Shown here one piece after another: positions 25,637 to 34,410 of a stretch of 64,000 bases of DNA; position 1 is the first letter of the stretch; each line of letters opens with the position of its first letter. The notes below the pieces were generated by a model that worked only from the letters and a program-made list of their open reading frames with translations, did no database searches and was not told where the DNA came from. Both the position numbers and the translations under genes were made by a program. The stretch is from assembly GCF_001180185.1 (NCBI RefSeq), contig NZ_CVSS01000008.1:36001-100000 (forward strand), in the 5' to 3' direction. Origin of the DNA: Candidatus Pelagibacter communis (lineage in GTDB: Bacteria; Pseudomonadota; Alphaproteobacteria; Pelagibacterales; Pelagibacteraceae).

Positions 25637-26326
25637 ATGATCTATCTACATATAGGTGGAGGTGTTGGAGATATGGATCCCAGTAATAATTTTCGAGATG
25701 GATTTTCAGAGTTTGTAAAAGGAAATTCTGATAACAGAAAAAAAATTTACATTATAGAGGCGAATCCAATAAATATTAAGAAACTTAAAAAATCTTGGAG
25801 AAAATTTAATAAAGTATTTATATTTAATGTTGCAATAACTCATAAAGATATGGGCTATATGAAATTTTTTTTTTCTGAAAAGGATGCTCCACATTATCAA
25901 CTTTTTTCTAATAAGATTAATCATGTAAAAAATCATTTTCCAGGTTCAAAGATTAAAACCAAAAAAATTAAAACAATTGGAATAAATACCTTTCTAAAGA
26001 AAAATTTTAATAATAAAATAATTAATTATTTTTCGATAGATATTGAAGGTTCAGATTATGAAGTCATGATGAACTTAGACTTTAAAAAGTTCAAAATAGA
26101 AAACATTTCAATCGAATACTTACATCTAAATAAGCTACAAAAAAAAAAGTTAATAAAAAGGCTTATGAATTATGGGTATTCATATTATGGGTTTGGTCTT
26201 GATCATAATAAGATAGATTGGTTTTTTAAAAAAAAAGTTTCTAAATGGAACAATTTTGTTACCAAATTTTTTCCGTATATACATAGAAAGCACTACAAAA
26301 GGTTAAATAGATTACTAATTAAATGA
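25637..26326 (+). CDS. FkbM-type SAM-dependent methyltransferase family protein
   Basis: This 229-aa protein fits the FkbM methyltransferase pattern: an N-terminal LHIGGGVGDMD glycine-rich loop, IYIIEANPINIKKLKKS (end of strand 2 with the SAM-ribose acidic residue) and NYFSIDIEGSDYEVMMNLDF, the DIEG hallmark of the family. The usual targets are sugar or polyketide hydroxyls. The protein is very lysine-rich toward the C-terminus. It sits between tsaD and an EVE gene, overlapping the latter with an ATGA junction. In many alphaproteobacteria gpsA occupies this place (from memory), so it may be an accessory insertion. Confidence 0.75.
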   Translation: MIYLHIGGGVGDMDPSNNFRDGFSEFVKGNSDNRKKIYIIEANPINIKKLKKSWRKFNKVFIFNVAITHKDMGYMKFFFSEKDAPHYQLFSNKINHVKNHFPGSKIKTKKIKTIGINTFLKKNFNNKIINYFSIDIEGSDYEVMMNLDFKKFKIENISIEYLHLNKLQKKKLIKRLMNYGYSYYGFGLDHNKIDWFFKKKVSKWNNFVTKFFPYIHRKHYKRLNRLLIK

Positions 26327-26736
26327 ATTATTGGTTGTTAAAATCAGAACCAAATGTTTGGTCCATATATCAGCAGGAAGACGCAGGAGCTAGTGGTGCC
26401 CCTTGGGATGGAGTTAGAAATCACCAGGCGGCAAAAAATTTAAAATTAATGAAAAAAGGAGATCAATGTTTTTTTTACCATTCAAATATAGGTAAAGAAA
26501 TCGTAGGTATTGTTAAAGTGACTAAGGAAGCCTATCAAGATAAAACAGATGCTTCTGGTAAGTTTGTAGCCGTAAATGTGAGATTTCTCAAAAAACTAAA
26601 GAGACCTGTTAGCTTAGAGAAAATTAAAAAAAACAAGCAATTAAGCCACTTATTATTAATTAAACAAAGTAGGCTATCTGTTATGCCAATAGATTCTAAA
26701 AGCTGGAAAATTATAAATAACATGGGTAAGATTTAG
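26323..26736 (+). CDS. EVE domain-containing protein
   Basis: This 137-aa protein is one EVE domain, a PUA-like fold thought to bind modified bases in RNA or DNA. It shows the typical beginning MNYWLLKSEPNVWSIYQ, WDGVRNHQAAKNL, GDQCFFYHSN and VGIVKVTKEAY blocks. Human THYN1 and bacterial homologues share these. ATG 26323 overlaps the FkbM stop (ATGA). The Acs gene begins 18 nt downstream. Confidence 0.92.
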   Translation: MNYWLLKSEPNVWSIYQQEDAGASGAPWDGVRNHQAAKNLKLMKKGDQCFFYHSNIGKEIVGIVKVTKEAYQDKTDASGKFVAVNVRFLKKLKRPVSLEKIKKNKQLSHLLLIKQSRLSVMPIDSKSWKIINNMGKI

Positions 26737-26754
26737 TAATTTAAATTTATTTTT

Positions 26755-28848
26755 ATGCCTAAGAAAAAAAAGAAAAAAACAAAGTATAAAAAAAAAAGAA
26801 AATCTTCAAAAAAAAATAAAAGATCCTTCAGAGGGAAAAAGTCAGTTAAAATTCTCAAAAGAAAGAAAAAAAAAAGAAGTAAAAAGAAAAAAATTGAAAA
26901 AAAAGAAACTGCTTCAGAATTAATAATTAAGACTAGACCAGAGTGGATTAAAGCAAGTTTATCAAACAAAGCTCAGTATCAAAAAAATTATAACGAATCT
27001 ATAAAAAACAATGACAGTTTTTGGAAAAAACAAGGAAAAAGAATAACTTGGATAAAACCATATAAGAAAATAAAGGATGTTAAGTATAGTTCTAAAGAGG
27101 TAAAAATTAAATGGTTCCAAGATGGAACTTTAAACGCTGCTGCAAATTGTATTGATAGACATTTAAAGGATAAAAAAGATAAAACCGCTATAATTTGGGT
27201 AGGAGATGATCCAAAAGACCATCAAAAAATTTCATACAAGCAACTCCATCAAAAAGTATCTAGGGCGGCTAATGGTTTAAAAAAATTAGGAATTCAAAAA
27301 GGAGATCGAGTTACAATTTATTTAACAATGATACCTGAGTTGGCTATTTTAATGTTAGCTTGTGCTAGAATTGGTGCTATTCACTCAATTATTTTTGGAG
27401 GATTTTCAGCAGAATCGATATCTGGTAGAGTGAATGATTGTGAGTCTGAATATATTATTACTGCAGATGAAGGTATTAGAGGTGGAAAAACAATTCCTTT
27501 AAAAGCTACAACTGATGAGGCGCTTCTAAGCTGTCCTAATGTTAAGAAATGTATAGTGGTTAAAAGAACTGGAAATGTAGTTAGCTGGAATGATCATAGA
27601 GATGTTTGGTACCACGATTTAATTAAAGACGTTTCATCTCAATGTGAACCAGAAGAAATGAATGCTGAAGATCCATTGTTTATTCTTTATACATCAGGAT
27701 CTACAGGAAAACCAAAAGGGGTATTGCATACAACAGGTGGTTACATGGTCTATGCATCGATGACACATCAATATATTTTCAATTATAAACCTAAAGATGT
27801 TTATTGGTGTACAGCTGATATTGGGTGGGTAACAGGTCATAGCTATATTATTTATGGACCTCTTGCTAATGGCGCGACTACCATAATGTTTGAAGGAATT
27901 CCCAATTATCCTGACAGCTCACGTTGGTGGCAAATAGTTGATAAATATAAAGTTAATACTTTTTATACAGCGCCTACGGCTATAAGGGCTTTGATGAGAG
28001 AGGGTGATAATCCAGTCAAAAAAACTTCAAGAAAATCATTAAAGTTATTGGGAACAGTTGGGGAACCAATCAATCCTGAAGCCTGGATGTGGTATTATAA
28101 AACAATTGGAAATTCCAAATGTCCAATTGTTGATACATGGTGGCAGACAGAAACTGGTGGCATAATGATCGCACCTCAAACTGGAGCTATTCCTCTTAAA
28201 CCTGGATCAGCAACAAAACCTTTCTATGGAATTAAACCTGCTCTTTTAGATAAACAAGGAAAAGAAATTAAGGGAGCTGGCGAAGGAAGGCTTTGCATAT
28301 CTCAATCATGGCCAGGCCAAATGAGAACTGTTTATGGAGATCATCAAAGATTTATAGATACTTATTTTTCTCAGTTTGAAGGGAAATATTTTACTGGTGA
28401 TGGTTGCAAGAGAGATAAGGATGGATATTACTGGATTACAGGAAGAGTAGATGATGTAATAATTGTTTCGGGACACAATCTAGGTACTGCAGAAATAGAA
28501 AGTGCTTTTGTTGCACATCCTAAAGTAGCTGAAGCAGCTGTTGTGGGATATCCACATGATATAAAAGGCAATGGATTATATTGTTATGTAACATTAAATG
28601 CCGGTGAAGTTGAGACTGGCGAACTTGAAAGAGACTTAAAACTTTGGGTGAGAAAACAAATAGGTCCCCTTGCTACACCCGATTTAATCCACTTTACTCC
28701 CGGATTACCTAAAACTAGATCAGGTAAAATTATGAGAAGAATTTTAAGAAAAATTGCTGCTAATGAGCATGATCAACTTGGAGACACAACAACATTAGCA
28801 GATCCTAGTGTAGTTGAAAGTTTAGTTGATAATAGAAAAAATAATTAA
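26755..28848 (+). CDS. acsA: acetyl-CoA synthetase with unusual Lys-rich N-terminal extension
   Basis: This 697-aa AMP-forming ligase activates acetate. The adenylation motif [11 protein letters not shown] is at 312-322, [10 protein letters not shown] is the A5 region, [11 protein letters not shown] the hinge, and [11 protein letters not shown] carries the acetylation-target Lys658. The family is usually about 650 aa. The excess is an N-terminal tail in which residues 1-52 hold 33 Lys/Arg and two Glu. No ATG, GTG or TTG codon follows in frame before the conserved domain, so the tail appears real. Its partner is probably the acetate-type symporter at 29591-31662. Confidence 0.95.
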   Translation: MPKKKKKKTKYKKKRKSSKKNKRSFRGKKSVKILKRKKKKRSKKKKIEKKETASELIIKTRPEWIKASLSNKAQYQKNYNESIKNNDSFWKKQGKRITWIKPYKKIKDVKYSSKEVKIKWFQDGTLNAAANCIDRHLKDKKDKTAIIWVGDDPKDHQKISYKQLHQKVSRAANGLKKLGIQKGDRVTIYLTMIPELAILMLACARIGAIHSIIFGGFSAESISGRVNDCESEYIITADEGIRGGKTIPLKATTDEALLSCPNVKKCIVVKRTGNVVSWNDHRDVWYHDLIKDVSSQCEPEEMNAEDPLFILYTSGSTGKPKGVLHTTGGYMVYASMTHQYIFNYKPKDVYWCTADIGWVTGHSYIIYGPLANGATTIMFEGIPNYPDSSRWWQIVDKYKVNTFYTAPTAIRALMREGDNPVKKTSRKSLKLLGTVGEPINPEAWMWYYKTIGNSKCPIVDTWWQTETGGIMIAPQTGAIPLKPGSATKPFYGIKPALLDKQGKEIKGAGEGRLCISQSWPGQMRTVYGDHQRFIDTYFSQFEGKYFTGDGCKRDKDGYYWITGRVDDVIIVSGHNLGTAEIESAFVAHPKVAEAAVVGYPHDIKGNGLYCYVTLNAGEVETGELERDLKLWVRKQIGPLATPDLIHFTPGLPKTRSGKIMRRILRKIAANEHDQLGDTTTLADPSVVESLVDNRKNN

Positions 28849-29468
28849 AATTGAATTCTATCTTTAAATTCTTTTTTGATTATATCCCATTTTAAAATTA
28901 CTGAATTTAAGACAATTTTTCTATCTAAAGTTTTTAGTTCATCTGCAATTGGTGCCCACTTGTATAAAGATAGAGCACTCGGATTAAAAGGAATATCATC
29001 ACAATATTTTTCCCAATTAATTGACTTAAATCTTTCTTCAAAATTTTTTTTTGCTTCCTCAACTATTTCAATAGGCATTTTATTTGATGTTTCGTCATCC
29101 AATATATTTAAAAAAATTTCTTTAGCTTTTATTTGTTCATTAAAGTTGTAATTTACTTTTAAGTATGAAAAAACAAAGAAACTTAAATCTTGTAATGCTA
29201 CAGCATAGATATTCCATTTTGCTTGATTAACAGACTTCATAAATTCATCATTATCAAAGTGAAGAACATACCTTGTTCCCATTCTAGTTTTTAAATAACT
29301 GTAAAGTGTTACTTGTGATACCCACGCTGACTTTGTTTGAATAAAATTTTCCAAATCATCAAAATTTCTTAATTTTTTTTTTGGAATTAAGGCTTTGAAT
29401 AATGAAAAAAAATACACTTTGAAATCGTCAAGGGATAAATCTCGCCAAGTAAATTTTTTTTTTGTCAT
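28845..29468 (-). CDS. conserved alphaproteobacterial protein of unknown function, 207 aa
   Basis: This soluble-looking 207-aa protein has no signal peptide. Features are [19 protein letters not shown] near the start, [20 protein letters not shown] and [19 protein letters not shown], then a helical C-terminal half. I recall similar proteins in other alphaproteobacteria but no assigned role. It is convergent with acsA (4-nt overlap) and divergent from the symporter genes, so it sits inside an acetate-uptake neighbourhood. Confidence 0.6.
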   Translation of the reverse strand: MTKKKFTWRDLSLDDFKVYFFSLFKALIPKKKLRNFDDLENFIQTKSAWVSQVTLYSYLKTRMGTRYVLHFDNDEFMKSVNQAKWNIYAVALQDLSFFVFSYLKVNYNFNEQIKAKEIFLNILDDETSNKMPIEIVEEAKKNFEERFKSINWEKYCDDIPFNPSALSLYKWAPIADELKTLDRKIVLNSVILKWDIIKKEFKDRIQF

Positions 29469-29590
29469 AAAATTCTATTTTTAGTGGAAAATATAGGAAA
29501 AACTAACCAAATATGTACATTTTTTACACTTTTAATCTATCTCAGAATGGTTATGGTTTCGCAAGTTATAACTAAAAGAGAGAGGTATAC

Positions 29591-29851
29591 ATGGCAAAAA
29601 ATGCACAACACTGGGAAAAGACCAAAGGTTTGCTAATAGTTACATTAGTAATTTGGGCTATATTCTCAATGGGTATATTCCTTTTTGGCGCTGAAATGAA
29701 CGAAGTTACGGGTCCTTTTGGGTATCCGTTAACTTACTGGTTCACTTGTCAAGGTTCTCTTGGATTATTTGTAATACTAATTTTTTGGTTTGCAGGTAGA
29801 CAAGAAAAAATTGATGAAGAGTTCGGCTTCGCAGAGAGGGGAGACGATTAA
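29591..29851 (+). CDS. DUF4212 family small subunit of sodium/solute symporter
   Basis: This 86-aa protein has two membrane helices and the family pattern: AQHWEKTKGLLIVTLVIWAI, then FGYPLTYWFTCQGSLGLFV and a C-terminal D/E-rich tail. DUF4212 proteins are encoded directly before VC_2705-type sodium:solute symporters and are thought to be their small subunit. A strong purine-rich ribosome binding site (AGAGAGGT) precedes the ATG, which is rare in this window. The stop abuts the ATG of the large subunit. Confidence 0.9.
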   Translation: MAKNAQHWEKTKGLLIVTLVIWAIFSMGIFLFGAEMNEVTGPFGYPLTYWFTCQGSLGLFVILIFWFAGRQEKIDEEFGFAERGDD

Positions 29852-31662
29852 TGATTAAAGGTAATTTTATAGACAACTTGCCTAAGATTTATGGAATCTA
29901 TACTGGAGGATTCATAGGTTTTATAATTCTGATGGCGATTGGCGAACAAATGGGTATGTCATCAAAAGCAATAGGAATTTGTTTTGTTGCTTTTACAGTA
30001 TTCATTTACGCTGTAATTGGTTGGCTATCTCGTACAGCACAAGCGAGTAACTATTACGTAGCTGGAAGAACAGTTCCAACTGTATTCAATGGAATGGCAA
30101 CTGCAGCAGACTGGATGTCTGGTGCCTCATTCGTTGCAATGGCAGGTGGTATTTATTTTAAAGGTTATGGATATATGGCTTTGCTTGTTGGTTGGACAGG
30201 TGGTTATGTGTTAGTTGCAACTTTATTAGCACCATACCTAAGAAAATTTGGGTGTTATACGGTCCCAGATTTTGTAGGTACTAGATACGGTGGTAACACA
30301 GCAAGGTTGATGGCAGTGATAGTTTTAACTGTTGCCTCATTTACTTATGTGACTGCACAAATTAACGCTACGGGTACAATTGCATCTGTTGCTTTAGATA
30401 TTCCATTTCAATACGCAGTTTATGTTGGTTTAGTAAGTATATTACTATGCTCAATGTTAGGTGGTATGAGAGGAGTAACTTGGACACAGGTTGCACAATA
30501 CATTGTACTTATTATAGCTTACTTGCTTCCAGTATTCTGGATCAGTAATAATATTGGTGCGGGATTTTTCCCTCACTTCATGTTAGCTGATGAAGTAGCT
30601 AGAATAGGTGAATTAGAACAACAGTTTGGTTTTGTTAAAAACAGTGCTGCTGATCTAAAAACTGTACCTAAAGGGTTAGCTGGTATTACAAAAGCTCACT
30701 CAGAAGTAAACGCAACACCTTGGGCATTCATCTCATTAGCATTAGCGATGATGATGGGAACTGCATCATTACCACACGTAATGATGAGATTCTTTACTAC
30801 CCCAAGTGTAAAAGCAGCTAGAAAATCTGTAGGTTGGTCGGTATTCTTTATCTTCCTACTTTATTCTTCTGCACCAATGTTAGCTACACTTTCTAAATTG
30901 GCTTTGATTGATCCAACATTACCAACAGGTATTATTGGTAAATCAGTAGCTGAAGTTCAAGCGATAGATTGGTATCAAAACTGGAACCAAGCTAATCTGA
31001 TGTTTGTTAGTGACTTTAATGGCAATGGAACTGTTGAATTAAACGAGTTCTTCATGGCTGGTAAAGCTGTAGTATTAGCAACACCAGAAGTAGCAGGATT
31101 ACCTTATGTAATTTCAGGTCTAGTTGCTGCCGGAGGTATGGCTGCAGCTATGTCTACTGCTGATGGTTTGATTCTAGCAATCGCAAATGCTATCTCTCAC
31201 GATGTTTACTATAAAATGGTAGACCCTAAGGCAGAGACAGCTAAGAGACTAACTGTTGCAAGAATATTACTTGTAGTGATTGGTTTTGCTGGCGCAACTA
31301 TTGCAGCGATGGAGATCCAAGGAATCTTAGGTTCAGTAATATGGGCTTTTGACTTTGCGATGTCTGGTTTGTTCTGGCCACTTGTACTTGGAGTATGGTG
31401 GAAGAGAGCGAACAAAGAAGGTGCTATAGCTGGTATGGTTCTAGGTCTAGTTTCTGGTTTTGCGTATCTAATTTGGGTACGTAGTGGTGGAAGTGGATTC
31501 CTAGGAATTACTCAGTTAACTTTTGGTATCTTTGGATCGACTGTAAGTTTAGTAGCAATGGTTGTAGTAAGTTTAGCTACTACAGCACCAAATGCTGCTA
31601 CGCAGAAAATGGTTGATGATGCTAGAGTACCTGCGGGTGCCCAAGTAATAAGCCAAAAATAA
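29851..31662 (+). CDS. sodium:solute (acetate-type, VC_2705/ActP family) symporter large subunit
   Basis: This 603-aa sodium:solute symporter has about 13 to 14 helices. Visible are NYYVAGRTVPTVFNGMATAA and DWMSGASFVAMAGG (Na+/substrate region), GMRGVTWTQVAQYIVLI and ASLPHVMMRFFTTPS, all ActP-like. A canonical EF-hand loop (residues 388-399, DFNGNGTVELNE) lies in an extramembrane segment. Codon use looks less extreme in AT than the surroundings, consistent with high expression. Proximity to acsA suggests acetate or a similar short carboxylate as substrate (inference). Confidence 0.92.
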   Translation: MIKGNFIDNLPKIYGIYTGGFIGFIILMAIGEQMGMSSKAIGICFVAFTVFIYAVIGWLSRTAQASNYYVAGRTVPTVFNGMATAADWMSGASFVAMAGGIYFKGYGYMALLVGWTGGYVLVATLLAPYLRKFGCYTVPDFVGTRYGGNTARLMAVIVLTVASFTYVTAQINATGTIASVALDIPFQYAVYVGLVSILLCSMLGGMRGVTWTQVAQYIVLIIAYLLPVFWISNNIGAGFFPHFMLADEVARIGELEQQFGFVKNSAADLKTVPKGLAGITKAHSEVNATPWAFISLALAMMMGTASLPHVMMRFFTTPSVKAARKSVGWSVFFIFLLYSSAPMLATLSKLALIDPTLPTGIIGKSVAEVQAIDWYQNWNQANLMFVSDFNGNGTVELNEFFMAGKAVVLATPEVAGLPYVISGLVAAGGMAAAMSTADGLILAIANAISHDVYYKMVDPKAETAKRLTVARILLVVIGFAGATIAAMEIQGILGSVIWAFDFAMSGLFWPLVLGVWWKRANKEGAIAGMVLGLVSGFAYLIWVRSGGSGFLGITQLTFGIFGSTVSLVAMVVVSLATTAPNAATQKMVDDARVPAGAQVISQK

Positions 31663-31675
31663 ATAATCTTTTTTT

Positions 31676-31700
31676 AGGGGCGATTAATTTCGCCCCTTTA
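31676..31700 (+). terminator. GC-rich hairpin after symporter genes, probable terminator
   Basis: An 8-bp perfect stem (arms 31676-31683 and 31690-31697, GGGGCG core) with a 6-nt loop lies 13 nt after the symporter stop. Only a short T-tract (TTTA) follows; a run of seven Ts precedes the stem instead. It is the most GC-rich hairpin in the window and fits a transcription end or mRNA 3' stabiliser. Confidence 0.6.
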
Positions 31701-31732
31701 ACTTACTTTCATTATCAAATATATATTTACCA

Positions 31733-32089
31733 ATGTCTGCTAATTTTCACCCTCTAGTATATATAGTTGATTATATCCTTGGGATTGTAATGTGGACTTT
31801 AGTTGGAAGAGTTGCAATGAACATTTTTCAAAGAGAAGACTCGGAATTTTTTTTTATGAGAGTTTTCGTAAAATTTACAAATCCTTTACTATCTGTTTTT
31901 AAACCAGTAACACCTTCATTTATTATCCAACCACTGATTCCTCTATACGTTGCCTGGTTCTTTTTTATGATAAGATTTTATCTAATGCCATATATTTTAG
32001 GGTACTCAGTTATGGGAATGCTTTCTTTTCCACTTGAAAGTGAGATATCACGACAAATTTATCAATTTTTTAATTCAATAAAATTTTAA
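31733..32089 (+). CDS. YggT-like membrane protein
   Basis: This 118-aa protein has two to three helices: MWTLVGRVAMNIF, then FVKFTNPLLSVFKPVTPSFI and YVAWFFFMIRFYLMPYIL. The NPLL...F+P...P pattern resembles YggT proteins, although it is longer than the canonical copy at 21523-21813. It lies between the symporter terminator and rpe and starts at ATG 31733. Role unknown. Confidence 0.65.
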   Translation: MSANFHPLVYIVDYILGIVMWTLVGRVAMNIFQREDSEFFFMRVFVKFTNPLLSVFKPVTPSFIIQPLIPLYVAWFFFMIRFYLMPYILGYSVMGMLSFPLESEISRQIYQFFNSIKF

Positions 32090-32095
32090 AACTTG

Positions 32096-32114
32096 ATACT
32101 AATCAATTTAGTAT
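32096..32114. repeat. small inverted repeat just upstream of rpe
   Basis: ATACTAA and its complement TTAGTAT (32096-32102 and 32108-32114) flank a 5-nt loop and end 3 nt before the rpe ATG. As RNA it would be a weak AT hairpin at the ribosome landing site. It may be chance in such AT-rich DNA. Confidence 0.3.
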
Positions 32115-32117
32115 TAA

Positions 32118-32777
32118 ATGAAAAAAATACAAATTTCACCCTCAATTTTATCTGCTGATTTTAGTCAGTTAGGTAACGAAATTAAAAGACTCGAGGAAGG
32201 AGGTGCTGACTTAATACATGTTGATGTGATGGACGGCCACTTTGTTCCTAATCTTACAATAGGACCTCCTGTAATAAAAGCTTTAAAGAAAAACTGCTCT
32301 ATTAAATTTGATGTTCATTTAATGATTTCTCCAGTTCATAAATATATAGAAGCTTACTCTGATGCTGGTGCGGACATAATTACTATTCATCCTGAGGCAA
32401 CAGAAGATTTATTATCTTCAATTTCTAAGATTAAAAAATTAAAAAAAAAGGTTGGTGTTTCGTTGAACCCAGAGACTAATGTAAGTGTAATTAAAAATTA
32501 TCTTAATCAAATTGATTTAGTGCTAATAATGAGTGTTAATCCTGGTTTTGGAGGACAAAAATTTATGCCAGAAGTATTAGAAAAAATTAAAGAGCTTAAG
32601 AATATTCAAAAAAGTCAAAATTTAGATTTTGACATAGAAATAGATGGTGGAATAAATTTTGAAAATTCAAAAATTGCAATTCAAGCGGGTGCTAATATTT
32701 TAGTATCAGGAACTACAATATTTAAAAGTAATAATGGGGATATTAAAAAAAATATTGATTTACTAAAATCTTTATAA
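32118..32777 (+). CDS. rpe: ribulose-phosphate 3-epimerase
   Basis: This 219-aa TIM-barrel enzyme of the pentose phosphate pathway interconverts ribulose- and xylulose-5-phosphate. Conserved blocks are SILSADFSQLG, LIHVDVMDGHFVPN (metal and catalytic Asp), FDVHLMI, LIMSVNPGFGGQKFM and the phosphate-binding EIDGGINFEN to LVSGTTIF. Length is normal. A heparinase-like gene follows by 4 nt, and then purH, an order conserved in alphaproteobacteria. Confidence 0.97.
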   Translation: MKKIQISPSILSADFSQLGNEIKRLEEGGADLIHVDVMDGHFVPNLTIGPPVIKALKKNCSIKFDVHLMISPVHKYIEAYSDAGADIITIHPEATEDLLSSISKIKKLKKKVGVSLNPETNVSVIKNYLNQIDLVLIMSVNPGFGGQKFMPEVLEKIKELKNIQKSQNLDFDIEIDGGINFENSKIAIQAGANILVSGTTIFKSNNGDIKKNIDLLKSL

Positions 32778-32781
32778 TGAA

Positions 32782-34410
32782 ATGATTTTAAGAAATTCCT
32801 TAAATTTCATTTATCAGTTTTTAACAAACACTAATAGGTATTTAAGAAGTTTTTATTTAAATTCAAATTATTATGATAAAAAAATTTCTAAAATAGATAA
32901 TAATGACTTATTTTATAAACCAAGTCCTCATTTACTTTCAGCATTAATTAAATATCAAAAAGAAAAAATTAATATTAATGAAATAGATATTAAAAATTTA
33001 TGGGATAATAAAAATAAAGATAATAAAAATTTAAAAAAACTTAATAATTTTTATTGGTTTTTTAGCTTAGATTTAAAATCCTCAAAAGAAAAAATACAAA
33101 AAATAATATCTGATTGGATCAGTAATAATTCAAAATATAACTCTAATAGTTGGGAATTTGACCTAACATCAAAAAGAATCATATCCTGGTTATCAAATTA
33201 CAATTTAACAATAGAAGAAAGTAACAACGAGTATCTAAAAACATTTAACATAATGATACAAAAACAAGCGAATCATTTAATAAATGAGATAAAAAGTTCA
33301 AAAATAGTTGATGATAAATTAATAGGTTGTGCGGCTATAATTTTAGTTGGTCTAAGCTACAAAGATGAAAATACCTATCTAACATTCGGCCTTAATTTAT
33401 TAAAAAAAATATCTTTATTAACTTTTGATAATTTGGGTTTTCCAAAATCTAGAAACATAAAACAATTAATTTTCTACCTAAAATATTACATTTTAATTAG
33501 AGAATGGTTTAAAGAAGCTCAAATTGAAATTCCTGAACATATTGATGAAACAATTTATTATTTAGGACAAGGTTATGCTTTTATATGGCAAAATACGGAG
33601 ACAAATATTTTAATGAATGGAAATAACATTTCTAATAATTCTGAATTTGACCAATATCTTAAGAGGTTTGGTTACACTTTTAAAAATGATAACAAAGAAC
33701 TTGGTGGTTACGCTATTTTATATAATAAAAAAATTTCAATTGTAATGGATGTTGGTTCATCGCCTTCCTCAAAATTTTCATCAAATTATCAATCTGGGGC
33801 TCTCTCTTTTGAAATAAATTCTAATGGAAAAAAATTAATAAGTAATTGTGGTTATTATGAGGGAAAAAATATTGAATTAATTAAGTTATCAAAATCGACC
33901 GCAACACATAGTACATTAGTAATTGATGACAATTCTTCGTGCCAATACAGAAAAAATAATAAAAATTATATAGTGGAAAATATTTTAAAAATTTTAAAAA
34001 AAAATATTGTTTTTGAAAAAAATTATTGGAAAATAAGCGCTTCACACGACGGATATGGTAAAAAATATAATACAACTCATGAACGAGAAATAGAATTTTA
34101 TCCTGAACAATCTAAATTTATTGGAACAGATAAAATTATTAATAAAAAAAATAATATAAATATTAAATTCGACATTAGATTTCATCTTGAACCTAATGTA
34201 AAATTAATGAAAACACAGAACAACAAAACAATTTTAATAGAATTGGAGGATGAGGCTTGGAAATTTACTTGTGATAACTTTGATATAAATATTGATAATG
34301 GTTTATATTTCGGTAATAAAAATTCATATATTCAAAACCAAAATATTTTTATTTCTGGCATAACTAATAATCAAAATGAAAATATTATTTGGCAAATAAA
34401 TAAAATCTAA
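32782..34410 (+). CDS. heparinase II/III family protein
   Basis: This 542-aa protein matches the two-domain layout of alphaproteobacterial heparinase II/III-like proteins found before purH. A helical N-terminal half includes NNFYWFFSLD and NSWEFDLTSKRIISWLSN. A beta-rich C-terminal half has FDQYLKRFGY, GALSFEINSNGKKLISNCG and ATHSTLVIDDNSS, the heparinase II/III core. No signal peptide is evident. The family degrades acidic polysaccharides, but the role of this conserved copy is not established. It overlaps purH by one base (TAATG). Confidence 0.85.
   Translation: MILRNSLNFIYQFLTNTNRYLRSFYLNSNYYDKKISKIDNNDLFYKPSPHLLSALIKYQKEKININEIDIKNLWDNKNKDNKNLKKLNNFYWFFSLDLKSSKEKIQKIISDWISNNSKYNSNSWEFDLTSKRIISWLSNYNLTIEESNNEYLKTFNIMIQKQANHLINEIKSSKIVDDKLIGCAAIILVGLSYKDENTYLTFGLNLLKKISLLTFDNLGFPKSRNIKQLIFYLKYYILIREWFKEAQIEIPEHIDETIYYLGQGYAFIWQNTETNILMNGNNISNNSEFDQYLKRFGYTFKNDNKELGGYAILYNKKISIVMDVGSSPSSKFSSNYQSGALSFEINSNGKKLISNCGYYEGKNIELIKLSKSTATHSTLVIDDNSSCQYRKNNKNYIVENILKILKKNIVFEKNYWKISASHDGYGKKYNTTHEREIEFYPEQSKFIGTDKIINKKNNINIKFDIRFHLEPNVKLMKTQNNKTILIELEDEAWKFTCDNFDINIDNGLYFGNKNSYIQNQNIFISGITNNQNENIIWQINKI

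Noticed and set aside
26733..26969. Minus-strand ORF rich in Phe and Leu opposite the start of acsA
   Set aside because: It is the mirror of the Lys-rich poly-A coding stretch of acsA, with no family resemblance; a composition artefact.
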